From contig NZ_JAPZBC010000001.1 in the NCBI RefSeq assembly GCF_027460265.1, forward strand, positions 6,271,001 through 6,335,000: 64,000 bases of DNA, written 5' to 3'. Position 1 is the first letter of the stretch. The number at the start of each line of letters is the position of its first letter. The stretch comes from Streptomyces sp. WMMC940 (GTDB lineage Bacteria; Actinomycetota; Actinomycetes; Streptomycetales; Streptomycetaceae). The notes under the pieces were generated by a model. That model was not told the DNA's origin and ran no database searches. It worked only from the letters and a program-made list of their open reading frames with translations. Position numbers and translations under genes: made by a program. Below are positions 26,777 through 35,312 of this stretch, piece by piece.

Positions 26777-27878
26777 GACCCCGCAGCGTGAGGATCCCGG
26801 TCACGGCCCAGGCCACGACCAGGAAGGCGTACAGCGCGGCCGCGGCCCACGCCGGAGCGGTCGCGCCCGAGCGCGCCGACAGCGCCGCCGCCCCCGTGAC
26901 GCACGTGCCGACCGGGAACGTGAAGGCCCACCAGGTCATCGCGAACGGCATGCCCCGGCGGGCCGCCCGCGCCACCAGCGCCGCGGCCGGGAGGAGCCAC
27001 AGCAGCGCGAGGCCGAGCGCGACGGTCCCGTAGCCGGTCGCGAAGGAGCCGAGGGCCGCCGCGTCGGCCGGTCCGACCGCCGAAGGGGCCGCGTCCGCCA
27101 GTTTGTGCACGGCGGTCGTGGACTGGCCGAGCGGGCCGAGCACGAGGAACAGGGCCGGCGTGAGGGCGAGCGGCGGCGGACCCTCACGGAGGAGCCGCAG
27201 GGTCACCAGCGGGAGGATCACGAGCACGGCGAGCAGGCTCACGGCGAACAGCCCGTAGCAGCCGAGCAGCGCGGCCCCGCGCCACGGTCCGGCGGGCACC
27301 CTGTCCACGAGGAGCGCGCCCAGCGTCGCCGCCACCATCGGGGCCACCACGGGCAGCAGCCACACCGGCGACGCGTCCCCCGCCCTCACCCCGCGCCGGG
27401 TGACGAGCAGATACGGAACCGCCACCGCGGCCGTCAGCCCGGTCAGCGTGCCGGCGGCGAACAGGGCCGTCGCCGTCAGAACCGCCGCGTGTTGGCCGAT
27501 GACCCCGCCGCCGACCGTGAGCGAGCCGATGCCGACCGCGAGGAGCGCCATCGCCGTACAGCCCTGGAACGGGGCGACCGCGGGATCGAGGAGGTCGGCG
27601 CGCGCCTGGTCGCGGTGGCGCGCCCAGTGCGCGGCGCGCGCGAGCAGCACGGTGGCGAGCGCCAGCGCGGAGAGCACCCAGACCGCCCCGAGTACGTCCG
27701 GTGTTCCCGCGGGCCCCGCCGGCAGGGACGCCCCGGCGATGGCCACCGCGGCCGTGCCCATGACGGCGGAGTACCAGTTCGGCCCGAGCCGGCGCAGCGC
27801 CGGAGCGGGCCGCGGCGGGCGGACCGGGCCGGGCGGTACGGCGGGGGAGGAGGCGCGGGGATGGGCGACGGTGACCAT
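26712..27878 (-). CDS. TDT-family (TehA/SLAC1-like) anion transporter
   Basis: 388 residues from ATG 27878, with about ten hydrophobic helices. LGPNWYSAVMGTAAVAIAG near residue 31 is the conserved first helix of the tellurite-resistance/dicarboxylate transporter family; MTWWAFTFPVGTCVTGAAAL near the end is the conserved last repeat. Family members export sulfite, malate or related anions. A LysR regulator is divergent 70 bases away, and operator-like palindromes lie between them. Substrate not determinable. Confidence 0.9.
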   Translation of the reverse strand: MVTVAHPRASSPAVPPGPVRPPRPAPALRRLGPNWYSAVMGTAAVAIAGASLPAGPAGTPDVLGAVWVLSALALATVLLARAAHWARHRDQARADLLDPAVAPFQGCTAMALLAVGIGSLTVGGGVIGQHAAVLTATALFAAGTLTGLTAAVAVPYLLVTRRGVRAGDASPVWLLPVVAPMVAATLGALLVDRVPAGPWRGAALLGCYGLFAVSLLAVLVILPLVTLRLLREGPPPLALTPALFLVLGPLGQSTTAVHKLADAAPSAVGPADAAALGSFATGYGTVALGLALLWLLPAAALVARAARRGMPFAMTWWAFTFPVGTCVTGAAALSARSGATAPAWAAAALYAFLVVAWAVTGILTLRGLTRGALLAAPWAPQPATARTR

Positions 27879-27926
27879 GGCCCCACTCTGTGGTCCCGAC
27901 GGGCCGCCCACCAGGCACACCGTCAC

Positions 27927-27951
27927 TATGGCCCCATAAGCTGGCCTTATG
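27927..27951. promoter_or_regulatory. LysR-type operator candidates between TDT and LysR genes
   Basis: Two adjoining inverted repeats: TATGG-CC-CCATA (27927-27938), which contains the LysR T-N11-A form, and CATAAG-N5-CTTATG (27935-27951), which includes the LysR start codon. The string ATGGCCCCA recurs at 27877-27885 beside the transporter start. Confidence 0.55.
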
Positions 27952-28872
27952 AGCGAAGGAGAACGCGGGCCGGTGGCCCACCGGGTGCCCGACCTCGCGG
28001 CGTTGGAGCTGCTGCTCGCGGTCGCCCGGCACGGGAGCCTGGGGCGCGCCGCCCGTGAACTCGGCGTCACCCAGCCGGCGGCGAGCAGCCGGATCCGGTC
28101 CATGGAGAGGCAGTTGGGCGTCGCGCTGGTGGACCGCTCGCCGCGCGGCTCCCGGCTCACGGACGCGGGCGCGCTGGTCACGGACTGGGCCCGGCGGATC
28201 GTGGAGGCGGCCGAGGCGTTCGACGCCGGAGCGCAGGCGCTGCGTGACCGGCGCGACTCCCGGTTGAGGGTGGCCGCCAGCATGACCATCGCCGAGTACC
28301 TGCTGCCCGGCTGGCTGATCGCACTCCGCCAGGAACGCCCGGGCACCGCGGTGTCACTGCTCGCGGGCAACTCGGCGGCGGTGGCGGAGCGTCTGCTGCG
28401 CGGCGAGGCGGACCTCGGCTTCGTCGAGGGGCTGGCGGTGCCGGAGGGACTCGACGGCGCGGTCGTCGGCCACGACCGGCTCGTGGTCGTCGCGGCGCCG
28501 GGCCACGAGTGGGCGCGCCGGCGTTCGCCGCTGTCGCCGGAGAGGCTGGCCGCGACCCCGCTGGTGCTGCGCGAGCGCGGCTCGGGCACCCGGCAGGTGC
28601 TCGACTCGGCGCTCGCGGACCACGGCGGTCTCGCCGAGCCCCTGCTCGAACTCGCCTCCACGACGGCGGTGAAGGCGGCTGCCGTCAGCGGCGCCGGTCC
28701 CGCGGTCCTCAGCGAACTCGCCGTGACGGAGGAACTGGCGTCCCGCCGCCTCGTCCGCATCCCCGTCGAGGCGGTCCGCCTCCGCCGCGACCTCCGCGCC
28801 GTCTGGCCCCACGGCCACCGCCCCACGGGCCCGGCCCGCGACCTGCTGTCGCTGACGCGGTCCGGGGGTTGA
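27949..28872 (+). CDS. LysR-family regulator
   Basis: 307 residues from ATG 27949. N-terminal HTH (AALELLLAVARHGSLGRAARELGVTQPAASSRIRSMERQLG, about 17-57, given here in pieces of the standard LysR pattern) and an effector domain whose second half reads VVVAAPGHEWARR and LVLRERGSGTRQVLDSAL. Divergent from the TDT transporter and thus its likely activator. Related to CysL/YwfM-type regulators; a sulfur oxyanion effector would fit but is an inference. Confidence 0.92.
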   Translation: MSEGERGPVAHRVPDLAALELLLAVARHGSLGRAARELGVTQPAASSRIRSMERQLGVALVDRSPRGSRLTDAGALVTDWARRIVEAAEAFDAGAQALRDRRDSRLRVAASMTIAEYLLPGWLIALRQERPGTAVSLLAGNSAAVAERLLRGEADLGFVEGLAVPEGLDGAVVGHDRLVVVAAPGHEWARRRSPLSPERLAATPLVLRERGSGTRQVLDSALADHGGLAEPLLELASTTAVKAAAVSGAGPAVLSELAVTEELASRRLVRIPVEAVRLRRDLRAVWPHGHRPTGPARDLLSLTRSGG

Positions 28873-28922
28873 GGACCGAGCGGGCCGGGAGCGTTCGCCG
28901 TCGGGTGCGGTGCGCTGGGGAG

Positions 28923-28937
28923 GCTCCCGTCGGGAGC
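28923..28937. terminator. Short convergent terminator
   Basis: GCTCCCG, one base, then CGGGAGC, lying between the end of the LysR gene and the stop of the convergent amidotransferase. A 7-bp stem with so tight a turn is modest support. Confidence 0.4.
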
Positions 28938-28939
28938 GG

Positions 28940-29617
28940 TCAGGAGGCGGCGCGGACGAGGCCCGCCATGACGCGGGTGTCGTCGGCCATCTCCGGGTGC
29001 CACTGCACCCCGAGGACCCAGGCCGGGTCCGGGAGCTCTACGGCCTCCACGGTTCCGTCGTGCGCGTGCGCCGAGACGACGAGGCCGTCGCCGAGGCGGT
29101 CCACGGACTGGTGGTGGTACGTCGGAACCGGCGACTCCTCCGCCACCAGCGAGGCGTACCGCGTACCGGCGACCGGTGTCACGGCGTGCCGGCCGAAGAC
29201 GCCGACGGCCTCCACGTGCCCGTCGAGGTGCTGGACGAGCGTGCCGCCGAGGGCGACGTTCAGCAGTTGCATCCCCCGGCAGATCCCGAGCAGCGGGGTG
29301 CCGGTGTCGATCGCCGCCCGGATCAGGGCCAGTTCCCAGGCGTCCCGCTCCCGGGCCGGAGGTCCGGTGCGGGGATGGGGTTCGGCCCCGTACCGGACGG
29401 GCTCGACATCGGGCCCGCCCGCGACGACCAGCCCGTCGAGCCGGGCCACGGTCGCGGCGGCCCGGCCGGGCTCGTCCGGCGGCAGCATCGCGGCGATGCC
29501 CCCGGCCGACTGGACGAGGCGCGGATAGCCGACGGGCAGCAGTGCGGCGGGCAGGCGCCACACGCCCCAGGAGGCGTCCTCCAGGTAGGTGCTGACGCCG
29601 ATGAGCGGCTGGGTCAC
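28940..29617 (-). CDS. Class I glutamine amidotransferase-like gamma-glutamyl hydrolase (PuuD-like)
   Basis: 225 residues from GTG 29617, with GGAGGA upstream. Peptidase C26 features: GVSTYLEDASWG at the start, VVAGGPDVEP oxyanion region, nucleophile elbow LLGICRGMQLLNVALGG (Cys near residue 113), and the histidine strand VLGVQWHPEM. PuuD-type enzymes cut gamma-glutamyl-GABA and related amides to glutamate. Its position beside a permease and a GlnA4-like ligase suggests it hydrolyses the gamma-glutamyl intermediate of that route. Confidence 0.9.
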   Translation of the reverse strand: MTQPLIGVSTYLEDASWGVWRLPAALLPVGYPRLVQSAGGIAAMLPPDEPGRAAATVARLDGLVVAGGPDVEPVRYGAEPHPRTGPPARERDAWELALIRAAIDTGTPLLGICRGMQLLNVALGGTLVQHLDGHVEAVGVFGRHAVTPVAGTRYASLVAEESPVPTYHHQSVDRLGDGLVVSAHAHDGTVEAVELPDPAWVLGVQWHPEMADDTRVMAGLVRAAS

Positions 29618-29914
29618 GGTCGCGGGTCCTCCGGTCGTGATGCGGTGGTTCGGTTGTCCGGTGGTGTGTGGACGTCCTGGTCCAGAAGTCCCTGACACGG
29701 GACCGCGGCCCCCATGGCCACGGTGTCGGACGCCCGGCCCCGGGGTGTGCGGCCACCGAGGTCGGGCCCGCCCGGGGCGCGGACACGAGGCCGGCCCCCT
29801 GACGCGGGAGCACGGCCGCCGTTACCGGGGTGCACGGCCCCCGGGATCCATGGTGCGGCGTCCGCGGTGCGGCGCCCGGATCGGCGGGCGGCCGCACCGC
29901 GGAACGCCGGCGCG

Positions 29915-31366
29915 TCAGTCGCGGACCAGTTCCGCCTCGGCCGCGGCGAGCGCCGCGAACTCCTCCTCCGGGGCACGGGCCACCAGACGCTTCCGACTGT
30001 AGAAGGCGAAGTAGGCGAGGGCGACGCCGTACACGGCGAGTGCGATGAACGCCGCGTCCTTGTCCACCAGGAAGGTCGCCACCAGCGCGGACAGCGCGAG
30101 GACGAAGGCGACGGACGAGGTCACCACACCGCCGGGGGTGCGGTACGGACGCGGCAGCTCCGGCTCGCGCCGCCGCAGCACGATGTGGGACAGCGCCATC
30201 AGGGCGTAGCTGATCGTCGCGCCGAAGACGGCGATGTTCAGCATCCGCGCCCCGTCCCCGGTGCCGGCGGCCAGCGCGAAGCCGATCGCGCCGGGGATCA
30301 GCAGGCCCAGGTACGGCGACTTGCGGCGGCTGGTCAGCGACAGGAAGCGGGGCAGGTAGCCCGCCCGGGACAGGGCGAACAGCTGGCGCGACCCGGCGTA
30401 GATCAGGGAGAAGAACGAGGCGACCAGGCCGGCGAGTCCGGCGTAGTTGACGAAGCGGCTCAGCGCGGTCGGGTCGCCGTCGCCCTGCAGTGCCACCACC
30501 AGCGGGTTGCCCGCCTCCTGGATCGCGGCCGAGCCGCGGGCACCGGTGGCGGCGAAGAAGGTGATCAGCGCCAGCAGCACCAGGATCGACATCGAGAGCG
30601 CGAGTGCCTTCGGCATGGACCGGACCGGGTCCTTGGCCTCCTCCGCGGCGAGCGGTACGCCTTCCACGCCGAGGAAGAACCACATGCCGAAGGGGAACGC
30701 GGCCCAGATGCCGAGCAGTCCGAACGGCAGCCAGGAGCTGGAGCCCACCGCGTCGTCGTCGACCGGGATGTCGTCGAGTCCGCTCACCTGGAAGTCGGTG
30801 AACGCCCCCGCGGCGAAGATCAGCAGCGCGGCGACGGCGATGACGGTGACGATCAGACTGAAGCGCAGCGCCTCGCCCACGCCCCACAGGTGTATGCCGA
30901 TGAAGACGGCGAAGCAGGCGAGGTAGACGGGCCAGCCGGACTCCAGCCCGAAGAGCCCGAGTGACTCGACGTAGTCGCCGATGAAGATCGAGATGGCGGC
31001 AGGCGCCAGGATGTACTCGATGAGGATGGCCGTACCGGTGAGGAACCCGCCCCAGGTGCCGAGTGCCCGGCGCGCGAACCCGTAGCCGCCGCCCGCGGTC
31101 GGCAGGATGGCCGACAGCTCGGCGAGCGCGAAGACGAGGCAGGCGTACATCAGGCCCATCAGCACGGTGGCGGCGGCGAGTCCGCCGAAGCCACCCTTGG
31201 ACAGGCCGATGTTCCAGCCGGAGAAGTCGCCGGAGACGACGTAGGCGACGCCGAGGCCGGTGAGCAGCAGCCAGCCCGCGCTGCCGCGGCGCAGGGTCCG
31301 GCGTTCGAGGTAGTTGTCCGGTGGGGTGTTGCCGCTCCCGGTGGTGTCGGTGTCTTCGAGCGTCAT
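29915..31366 (-). CDS. APC-family amino acid/amine permease, probable ethanolamine permease
   Basis: 483 residues from ATG 31366 with GGGAG 8 bases upstream. About 12 membrane helices of the APC fold: GVAYVVSGDFSGWNIGLSKGG is the characteristic first helix of ethanolamine permease-type members, followed by AGGGYGFARRALG and FFLGVEGVPLAAEEAKDP. The context (GntR regulator, GlnA4-like ligase, aldehyde dehydrogenase) supports an amine substrate. Its upstream region carries the motif also found beside the ligase gene. Confidence 0.88.
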   Translation of the reverse strand: MTLEDTDTTGSGNTPPDNYLERRTLRRGSAGWLLLTGLGVAYVVSGDFSGWNIGLSKGGFGGLAAATVLMGLMYACLVFALAELSAILPTAGGGYGFARRALGTWGGFLTGTAILIEYILAPAAISIFIGDYVESLGLFGLESGWPVYLACFAVFIGIHLWGVGEALRFSLIVTVIAVAALLIFAAGAFTDFQVSGLDDIPVDDDAVGSSSWLPFGLLGIWAAFPFGMWFFLGVEGVPLAAEEAKDPVRSMPKALALSMSILVLLALITFFAATGARGSAAIQEAGNPLVVALQGDGDPTALSRFVNYAGLAGLVASFFSLIYAGSRQLFALSRAGYLPRFLSLTSRRKSPYLGLLIPGAIGFALAAGTGDGARMLNIAVFGATISYALMALSHIVLRRREPELPRPYRTPGGVVTSSVAFVLALSALVATFLVDKDAAFIALAVYGVALAYFAFYSRKRLVARAPEEEFAALAAAEAELVRD

Positions 31367-31755
31367 GGCAGAGCTCCCGCGTCGGGCCCAATGGAATGGA
31401 GCCATACCTTTGCGGTGGCGGTGGGGGAAACGCAAGACCCCTGCGTTACTTTCGGATTACGCCGTCCCGTTCCCGGCGGCGCGCGGCGGCGTACCCGGAG
31501 CGTGTCCGCGCCTCTTCCCGCCCGCCGCCGACGGCATGCCGGCCGGGCCTCGCCCGCCTGCCGCCGCCCCGCGCCGACCGTGCCGGGCGGGGGGTGCCCC
31601 CGGCCCTGGCGCGGCCCGTCCGGAGGGTGCCGGGGAGGCCGTCCCCGGGGTCCGTACCGGGCCCTGCCGCGTCCCTTGCCGGTGAGCCGCGCGGTGCTGC
31701 TCGCGCACGGGACTGCCTCCGGCGGAGCCCCTACGGGGAGGCCGTGCGGCGTGCC
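31367..31755. other. Upstream region of the permease, no gene seen
   Basis: About 390 bases between the GntR gene stop and the permease start. The part near 31389-31410 holds the shared CAATGG-N9-ATACCTT motif and a relatively AT-rich stretch to about 31460 that should contain the permease promoter. The remainder is GC-rich with no credible coding frame. Confidence 0.5.
31389..31410. promoter_or_regulatory. Shared motif copy 1 (CAATGG-N9-ATACCTT), upstream of permease
   Basis: CAATGG at 31389-31394 and ATACCTT at 31404-31410, the same spacing as the copy at 32507-32528. It is 23-44 bases upstream of the permease start. Likely operator of the GntR regulator; binding is inferred. Confidence 0.55.
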
Positions 31756-32484
31756 TCACGCGAGGAAGCCGCGCAGCAGCGCCGCCGTGCCCTCGCAGTG
31801 CTCCCGCATCACCTCGCGCGCCGCGTCCGCGTCGCCCTCCAGTACCGCCTCGACCAGCGCGACGTGCTGCTGCTGGGAGTGCTCCAGATTGCGCACGAGC
31901 AGCGGGATGCAGTCGAGCAGATCGTTCACGGCCGCCCGGACGGCCGCGTACTGCTTGGTCAGCGTGGGTGAGCCGGACAGCTCGGCGAGCGTGAGGTGGA
32001 GGAGCGTGTCGCACCGCCGGTAGTCGTCCAGGGGTGCGTCGTGCGTCGCCGTCAGCGCCGTGCGCAGCCGCCCGGCGCCCTCCTCGGAGAGTCCGTGCGC
32101 CGCGCACAGCCCCGCCGCGCCGACCTCCAGGACCTCGCGGAAGCGCAGCGTGTCCTCGACGTCCACGGCCGCGATCCGGCGGCGCAGCTCGCCCTCGCCC
32201 TCGGTGCGCGGGCGGTGCCGGACGAACGTTCCTCCATAGCGACCGCGCCGGCTCTCCACCAGGCCCTCCTCCTGGAGGACCTTGAGCACCTCGCGCAGCG
32301 TGACCCGGCTGATGCCCATGCGCTCGGCAAGTTCGCGCTCGGCGGGCAGCCGTTCGCCGCCGGGCACCAGTCCCAGCCGTACGACCTGCAGGATCTGTTC
32401 GAGGGCCTCCTCGAAGCCGTTGCCCCCGCGCACCGGCCGCAGCACGGACGTGAGCCGGTCCCCGGACTCGCTCTTCTCGACCAC
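31756..32484 (-). CDS. GntR-family regulator, FadR subfamily
   Basis: 242 residues from GTG 32484 with GGGGAA about 8 bases upstream. Winged HTH at about 25-90 (GGERLPAERELAERMGISRVTLREVLKVLQEEGLVESRRG given in the standard GntR order), then an all-helical FCD effector domain with FREVLEVGAAGLCAAHG, FHxxL-type LHLTLAELSGSP and HVALVEAVLEGDADAAREVMREH, the latter containing the metal-binding histidines. It is divergent from glnA4-like and upstream of the permease; probable local repressor. Confidence 0.92.
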   Translation of the reverse strand: MVEKSESGDRLTSVLRPVRGGNGFEEALEQILQVVRLGLVPGGERLPAERELAERMGISRVTLREVLKVLQEEGLVESRRGRYGGTFVRHRPRTEGEGELRRRIAAVDVEDTLRFREVLEVGAAGLCAAHGLSEEGAGRLRTALTATHDAPLDDYRRCDTLLHLTLAELSGSPTLTKQYAAVRAAVNDLLDCIPLLVRNLEHSQQQHVALVEAVLEGDADAAREVMREHCEGTAALLRGFLA

Positions 32485-32506
32485 GTCGCGGTTTCCCCTT
32501 CCCAAG

Positions 32507-32528
32507 CAATGGTCTTCGGCAATACCTT
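32507..32528. promoter_or_regulatory. Shared motif copy 2 (CAATGG-N9-ATACCTT), between GntR and ligase genes
   Basis: CAATGG at 32507-32512 and ATACCTT at 32522-32528, in the 78-base divergent region. Both halves and the 9-base spacing equal those of the copy upstream of the permease, while the spacers differ, as expected for a transcription factor site. Confidence 0.6.
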
Positions 32529-32562
32529 ATGGCTCCCGGCTGACCTTAGGAGGCGCTATCCC

Positions 32563-33927
32563 GTGGCAGACCGCACACCCCCGCTGAGCGTCGAGGAGCT
32601 GAGAGCCCTCGTCGCGAGCGGTGAGATCGACACCGTAGTCCTGGCCTTTCCCGACATGCAGGGCAGGCTCCAGGGCAAGCGGTTCGCCGCCCGGTTCTTC
32701 CTCGACGAGGTCCTGGAACACGGTACGGAGGGCTGCAACTACCTGCTCGCCGTCGACACCGAGATGAACACCGTGGACGGCTACGCCATGTCCTCGTGGG
32801 AGCGGGGCTACGGCGACTTCGCCATGCACCCCGATCCGGCCACACTGCGCCGTGTCCCGTGGAACGAGGGCACGGCCATGCTCATCGCCGACCTGGCGTG
32901 GAACGACGGAACCCCGGTCGTCGCCGCACCCCGCCAGATCCTGCGCCGCCAGCTGGAGCGCCTGGCCGAACACGGCTGGACCGCCCAGGTCGGCACCGAG
33001 CTGGAGTTCATCGTCTTCAAGGACACCTACGAGCAGGCCTGGGACCGCGGCTACCAGGGCCTCACCCCGGCCAACCAGTACAACATCGACTACTCGGTCC
33101 TCGGCACCGGCCGCATCGAGCCGCTGCTGCGCCGGATCCGCAACGAGATGGCCGCCGCCGGCCTGACCGTCGAGTCCGCCAAGGGCGAGTGCAACCCGGG
33201 CCAGCACGAGATCGTGTTCCGCTACGACGAAGCCCTCGTCACCTGCGACCAGCACGCGATCTACAAGACCGGGACCAAGGAGATCGCCGCCCAGGAAGGC
33301 GTCTCGATCACCTTCATGGCGAAGTACAACGAGCGCGAGGGCAACTCCTGCCACATCCACCTCTCCCTCGCGGACGCCGACGGCCGCAACGCCATGGCGG
33401 GCGACGGACCGTACGGAATGTCGCCGGTCATGCGGCACTTCCTCGCCGGGCAGCTGGCCGCCCTGCGCGACTTCTCCCTGCTGTACGCGCCGAACGTCAA
33501 CTCGTACAAGCGGTTCCAGCCGGGCTCCTTCGCCCCGACCGCCGTCGCCTGGGGCAACGACAACCGGACCTGTGCGCTGCGCGTCGTCGGCCACGGACGC
33601 TCGATGCGCTTCGAGAACCGGCTGCCCGGCGGCGACGTCAACCCCCACCTCGCCGTCGCCGCCCTGGTCGCGGCCGGCCTGTACGGGATCGAACAGAAGC
33701 TGGAACTCCCCGAGGTCTGCACCGGCAACGCCTACGGCGCCGACTACGAGCACGTGCCGACCAGCCTCCGCGAGGCCGCCGAGCTCTGGGAGAACAGTCC
33801 CATCGCCAAGGCCGCCTTCGGGGACGAGGTCGTCGCCCACTACAGCAACATGGCCCGGGTCGAGCTCGAAGCCTTCGACGCCGCGGTGACCGACTGGGAG
33901 CTCCGCCGCTCCTTCGAACGCATGTGA
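32563..33927 (+). CDS. glnA4: Glutamine synthetase-like gamma-glutamylethanolamide synthetase (GlnA4-type)
   Basis: ATP-dependent ligase of the glutamine synthetase superfamily. 454 residues from GTG 32563, AGGAGG 10 bases upstream. Catalytic blocks: VGTELEFIVF, AKGECNPGQHEI, NSCHIHLSL, and RRSFE... type end; NPHLAVAAL and RFENRLPGGD are also present. S. coelicolor GlnA4 was shown to glutamylate ethanolamine, and this protein resembles it closely as I recall. Not a biosynthetic GlnA: the adenylylation-site tyrosine loop is absent. First gene of an operon with the ALDH and SDR genes. Confidence 0.88.
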   Translation: MADRTPPLSVEELRALVASGEIDTVVLAFPDMQGRLQGKRFAARFFLDEVLEHGTEGCNYLLAVDTEMNTVDGYAMSSWERGYGDFAMHPDPATLRRVPWNEGTAMLIADLAWNDGTPVVAAPRQILRRQLERLAEHGWTAQVGTELEFIVFKDTYEQAWDRGYQGLTPANQYNIDYSVLGTGRIEPLLRRIRNEMAAAGLTVESAKGECNPGQHEIVFRYDEALVTCDQHAIYKTGTKEIAAQEGVSITFMAKYNEREGNSCHIHLSLADADGRNAMAGDGPYGMSPVMRHFLAGQLAALRDFSLLYAPNVNSYKRFQPGSFAPTAVAWGNDNRTCALRVVGHGRSMRFENRLPGGDVNPHLAVAALVAAGLYGIEQKLELPEVCTGNAYGADYEHVPTSLREAAELWENSPIAKAAFGDEVVAHYSNMARVELEAFDAAVTDWELRRSFERM

Positions 33928-33935
33928 GGCACCAC

Positions 33936-35306
33936 TTGTCGCAACCGTACGCACTCGACGTGCTCAACCCGGCCACCGAGGAGGTCGTCGCCACCGTCCC
34001 CGGTGCGAACGCCGCCGACGTCGACGCCGCGGTGGGCCGGGCGGCGCGCGCCCAGCGCGCCTGGGCTGCCGCGGCCCCCGCCGACCGGGCCAGGCTGCTG
34101 CGCCGTTTCGCCGCCGTCGTCGACCACCATATCGAGGAACTCGCCCTGCTCGAGGTGCGCGAGGCCGGGCACACGCTCGGCAACGCCCGCTGGGAGGCCG
34201 GCAACGTCCGCGATCTGCTCGACTACTCCGCCGGCGGGGTGGAGCGGCTCACCGGCCGCCAGATCCCCGTGCCCGGGGGCATCGACCTGACCCTCCTCGA
34301 ACCGCTCGGGGTCGTGGGCGTCATCGCACCCTGGAACTTCCCCATGCCGATCGCCGCCTGGGGCACCGCCCCCGCGCTCGCCGCCGGCAACGCCGTCGTC
34401 CTCAAACCCGCCGAGACGACCCCGCTGACCGCGCTGCGCCTTGCCGAACTAGCCCTGGAGGCGGGCCTTCCCGAGCACCTCTTCCAGGTGCTGCCCGGTC
34501 ACGGCGCCGTCGCGGGCGACGCGCTGGTGCGCCACCCCGGCGTCGCCAAGATCGTCTTCACCGGCTCCACCCGGGTGGGCAAGCAGATCATGGCGCTCTG
34601 CGCCGAGCGTGTGAAGCGGGTGACCCTCGAACTCGGCGGCAAGAGCCCCAACATCGTCTTCGCCGACGCCGACATCGAGGCGGCGGCGGCCGCGGCACCG
34701 ATGGCCTTCCTCGACAACAGCGGCCAGGACTGCTGCGCGCGCACCCGCATCCTCGTGCAGCGCCCGGTGTACGACGCCTTCCTCGACCGCCTCGCCCCGG
34801 CGCTGAAGTCGGTCGTCGTCGGCGACCCCGCGGACGAGGCCACGCAGATGGGCCCGCTCATCTCGCGCGCCCAGCTCGACCGCGTACGGGCGTACGTCAC
34901 CGACGACCTCGCGACGGTCCGGGGCAGCGCCCCCGACGGCCCGGGCTTCTGGTTCCCGCCGACGCTCGTCACCGGTGTCGCCCCCGAGGCGCCCGTCGCC
35001 ACCGAGGAGGTCTTCGGCCCCGTCGCCGTCGTGCTGCCCTTCGACGACGAGGACGACGCCGTACGCCTCGCCAACGCCACCGAGTACGGGCTCTCCGGGT
35101 CCATCTGGACGCGTGACGTCGGCCGGGCGCTGAGGGTCTCCGGGGCGGTCGCCGCGGGCAATCTGTCCGTCAACTCCCATTCCAGCGTCCGCTACTGGAC
35201 CCCGTTCGGCGGTTACGGGCAGTCCGGCGTCGGCCGCGAACTCGGTCCCGACGCCCTCACCGCATTCACCGAGACCAAGAACGTCTTCATCAGCACGGAG
35301 GCCTGA
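33936..35306 (+). CDS. Aldehyde dehydrogenase
   Basis: NAD(P)-dependent dehydrogenase, 456 residues from TTG 33936 with GTGAGG 6 bases upstream; a GTG overlapping the glnA4 stop (33924) is an alternative. Complete active site: VIAPWNFPMPIAAW, the Rossmann segment FTGSTRVGKQIM, the general base Glu in LELGGKSPNIVF, and nucleophile Cys in NSGQDCCARTRI (two adjacent cysteines). C-terminal EEVFGPVAVVLPF is standard. Probably oxidises the aldehyde produced from the gamma-glutamyl amino alcohol. Confidence 0.92.
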   Translation: MSQPYALDVLNPATEEVVATVPGANAADVDAAVGRAARAQRAWAAAAPADRARLLRRFAAVVDHHIEELALLEVREAGHTLGNARWEAGNVRDLLDYSAGGVERLTGRQIPVPGGIDLTLLEPLGVVGVIAPWNFPMPIAAWGTAPALAAGNAVVLKPAETTPLTALRLAELALEAGLPEHLFQVLPGHGAVAGDALVRHPGVAKIVFTGSTRVGKQIMALCAERVKRVTLELGGKSPNIVFADADIEAAAAAAPMAFLDNSGQDCCARTRILVQRPVYDAFLDRLAPALKSVVVGDPADEATQMGPLISRAQLDRVRAYVTDDLATVRGSAPDGPGFWFPPTLVTGVAPEAPVATEEVFGPVAVVLPFDDEDDAVRLANATEYGLSGSIWTRDVGRALRVSGAVAAGNLSVNSHSSVRYWTPFGGYGQSGVGRELGPDALTAFTETKNVFISTEA

Positions 35307-35312
35307 GATCCC

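Noticed and set aside
26712..31391. A very long minus-strand open frame (over 1500 codons) spanning the TDT transporter through the permease region.
   Set aside because: Only the 26712-27878 part has family motifs; the rest runs antisense to LysR and across unrelated genes and is Arg/Pro-rich, as expected from high-GC third-position bias.
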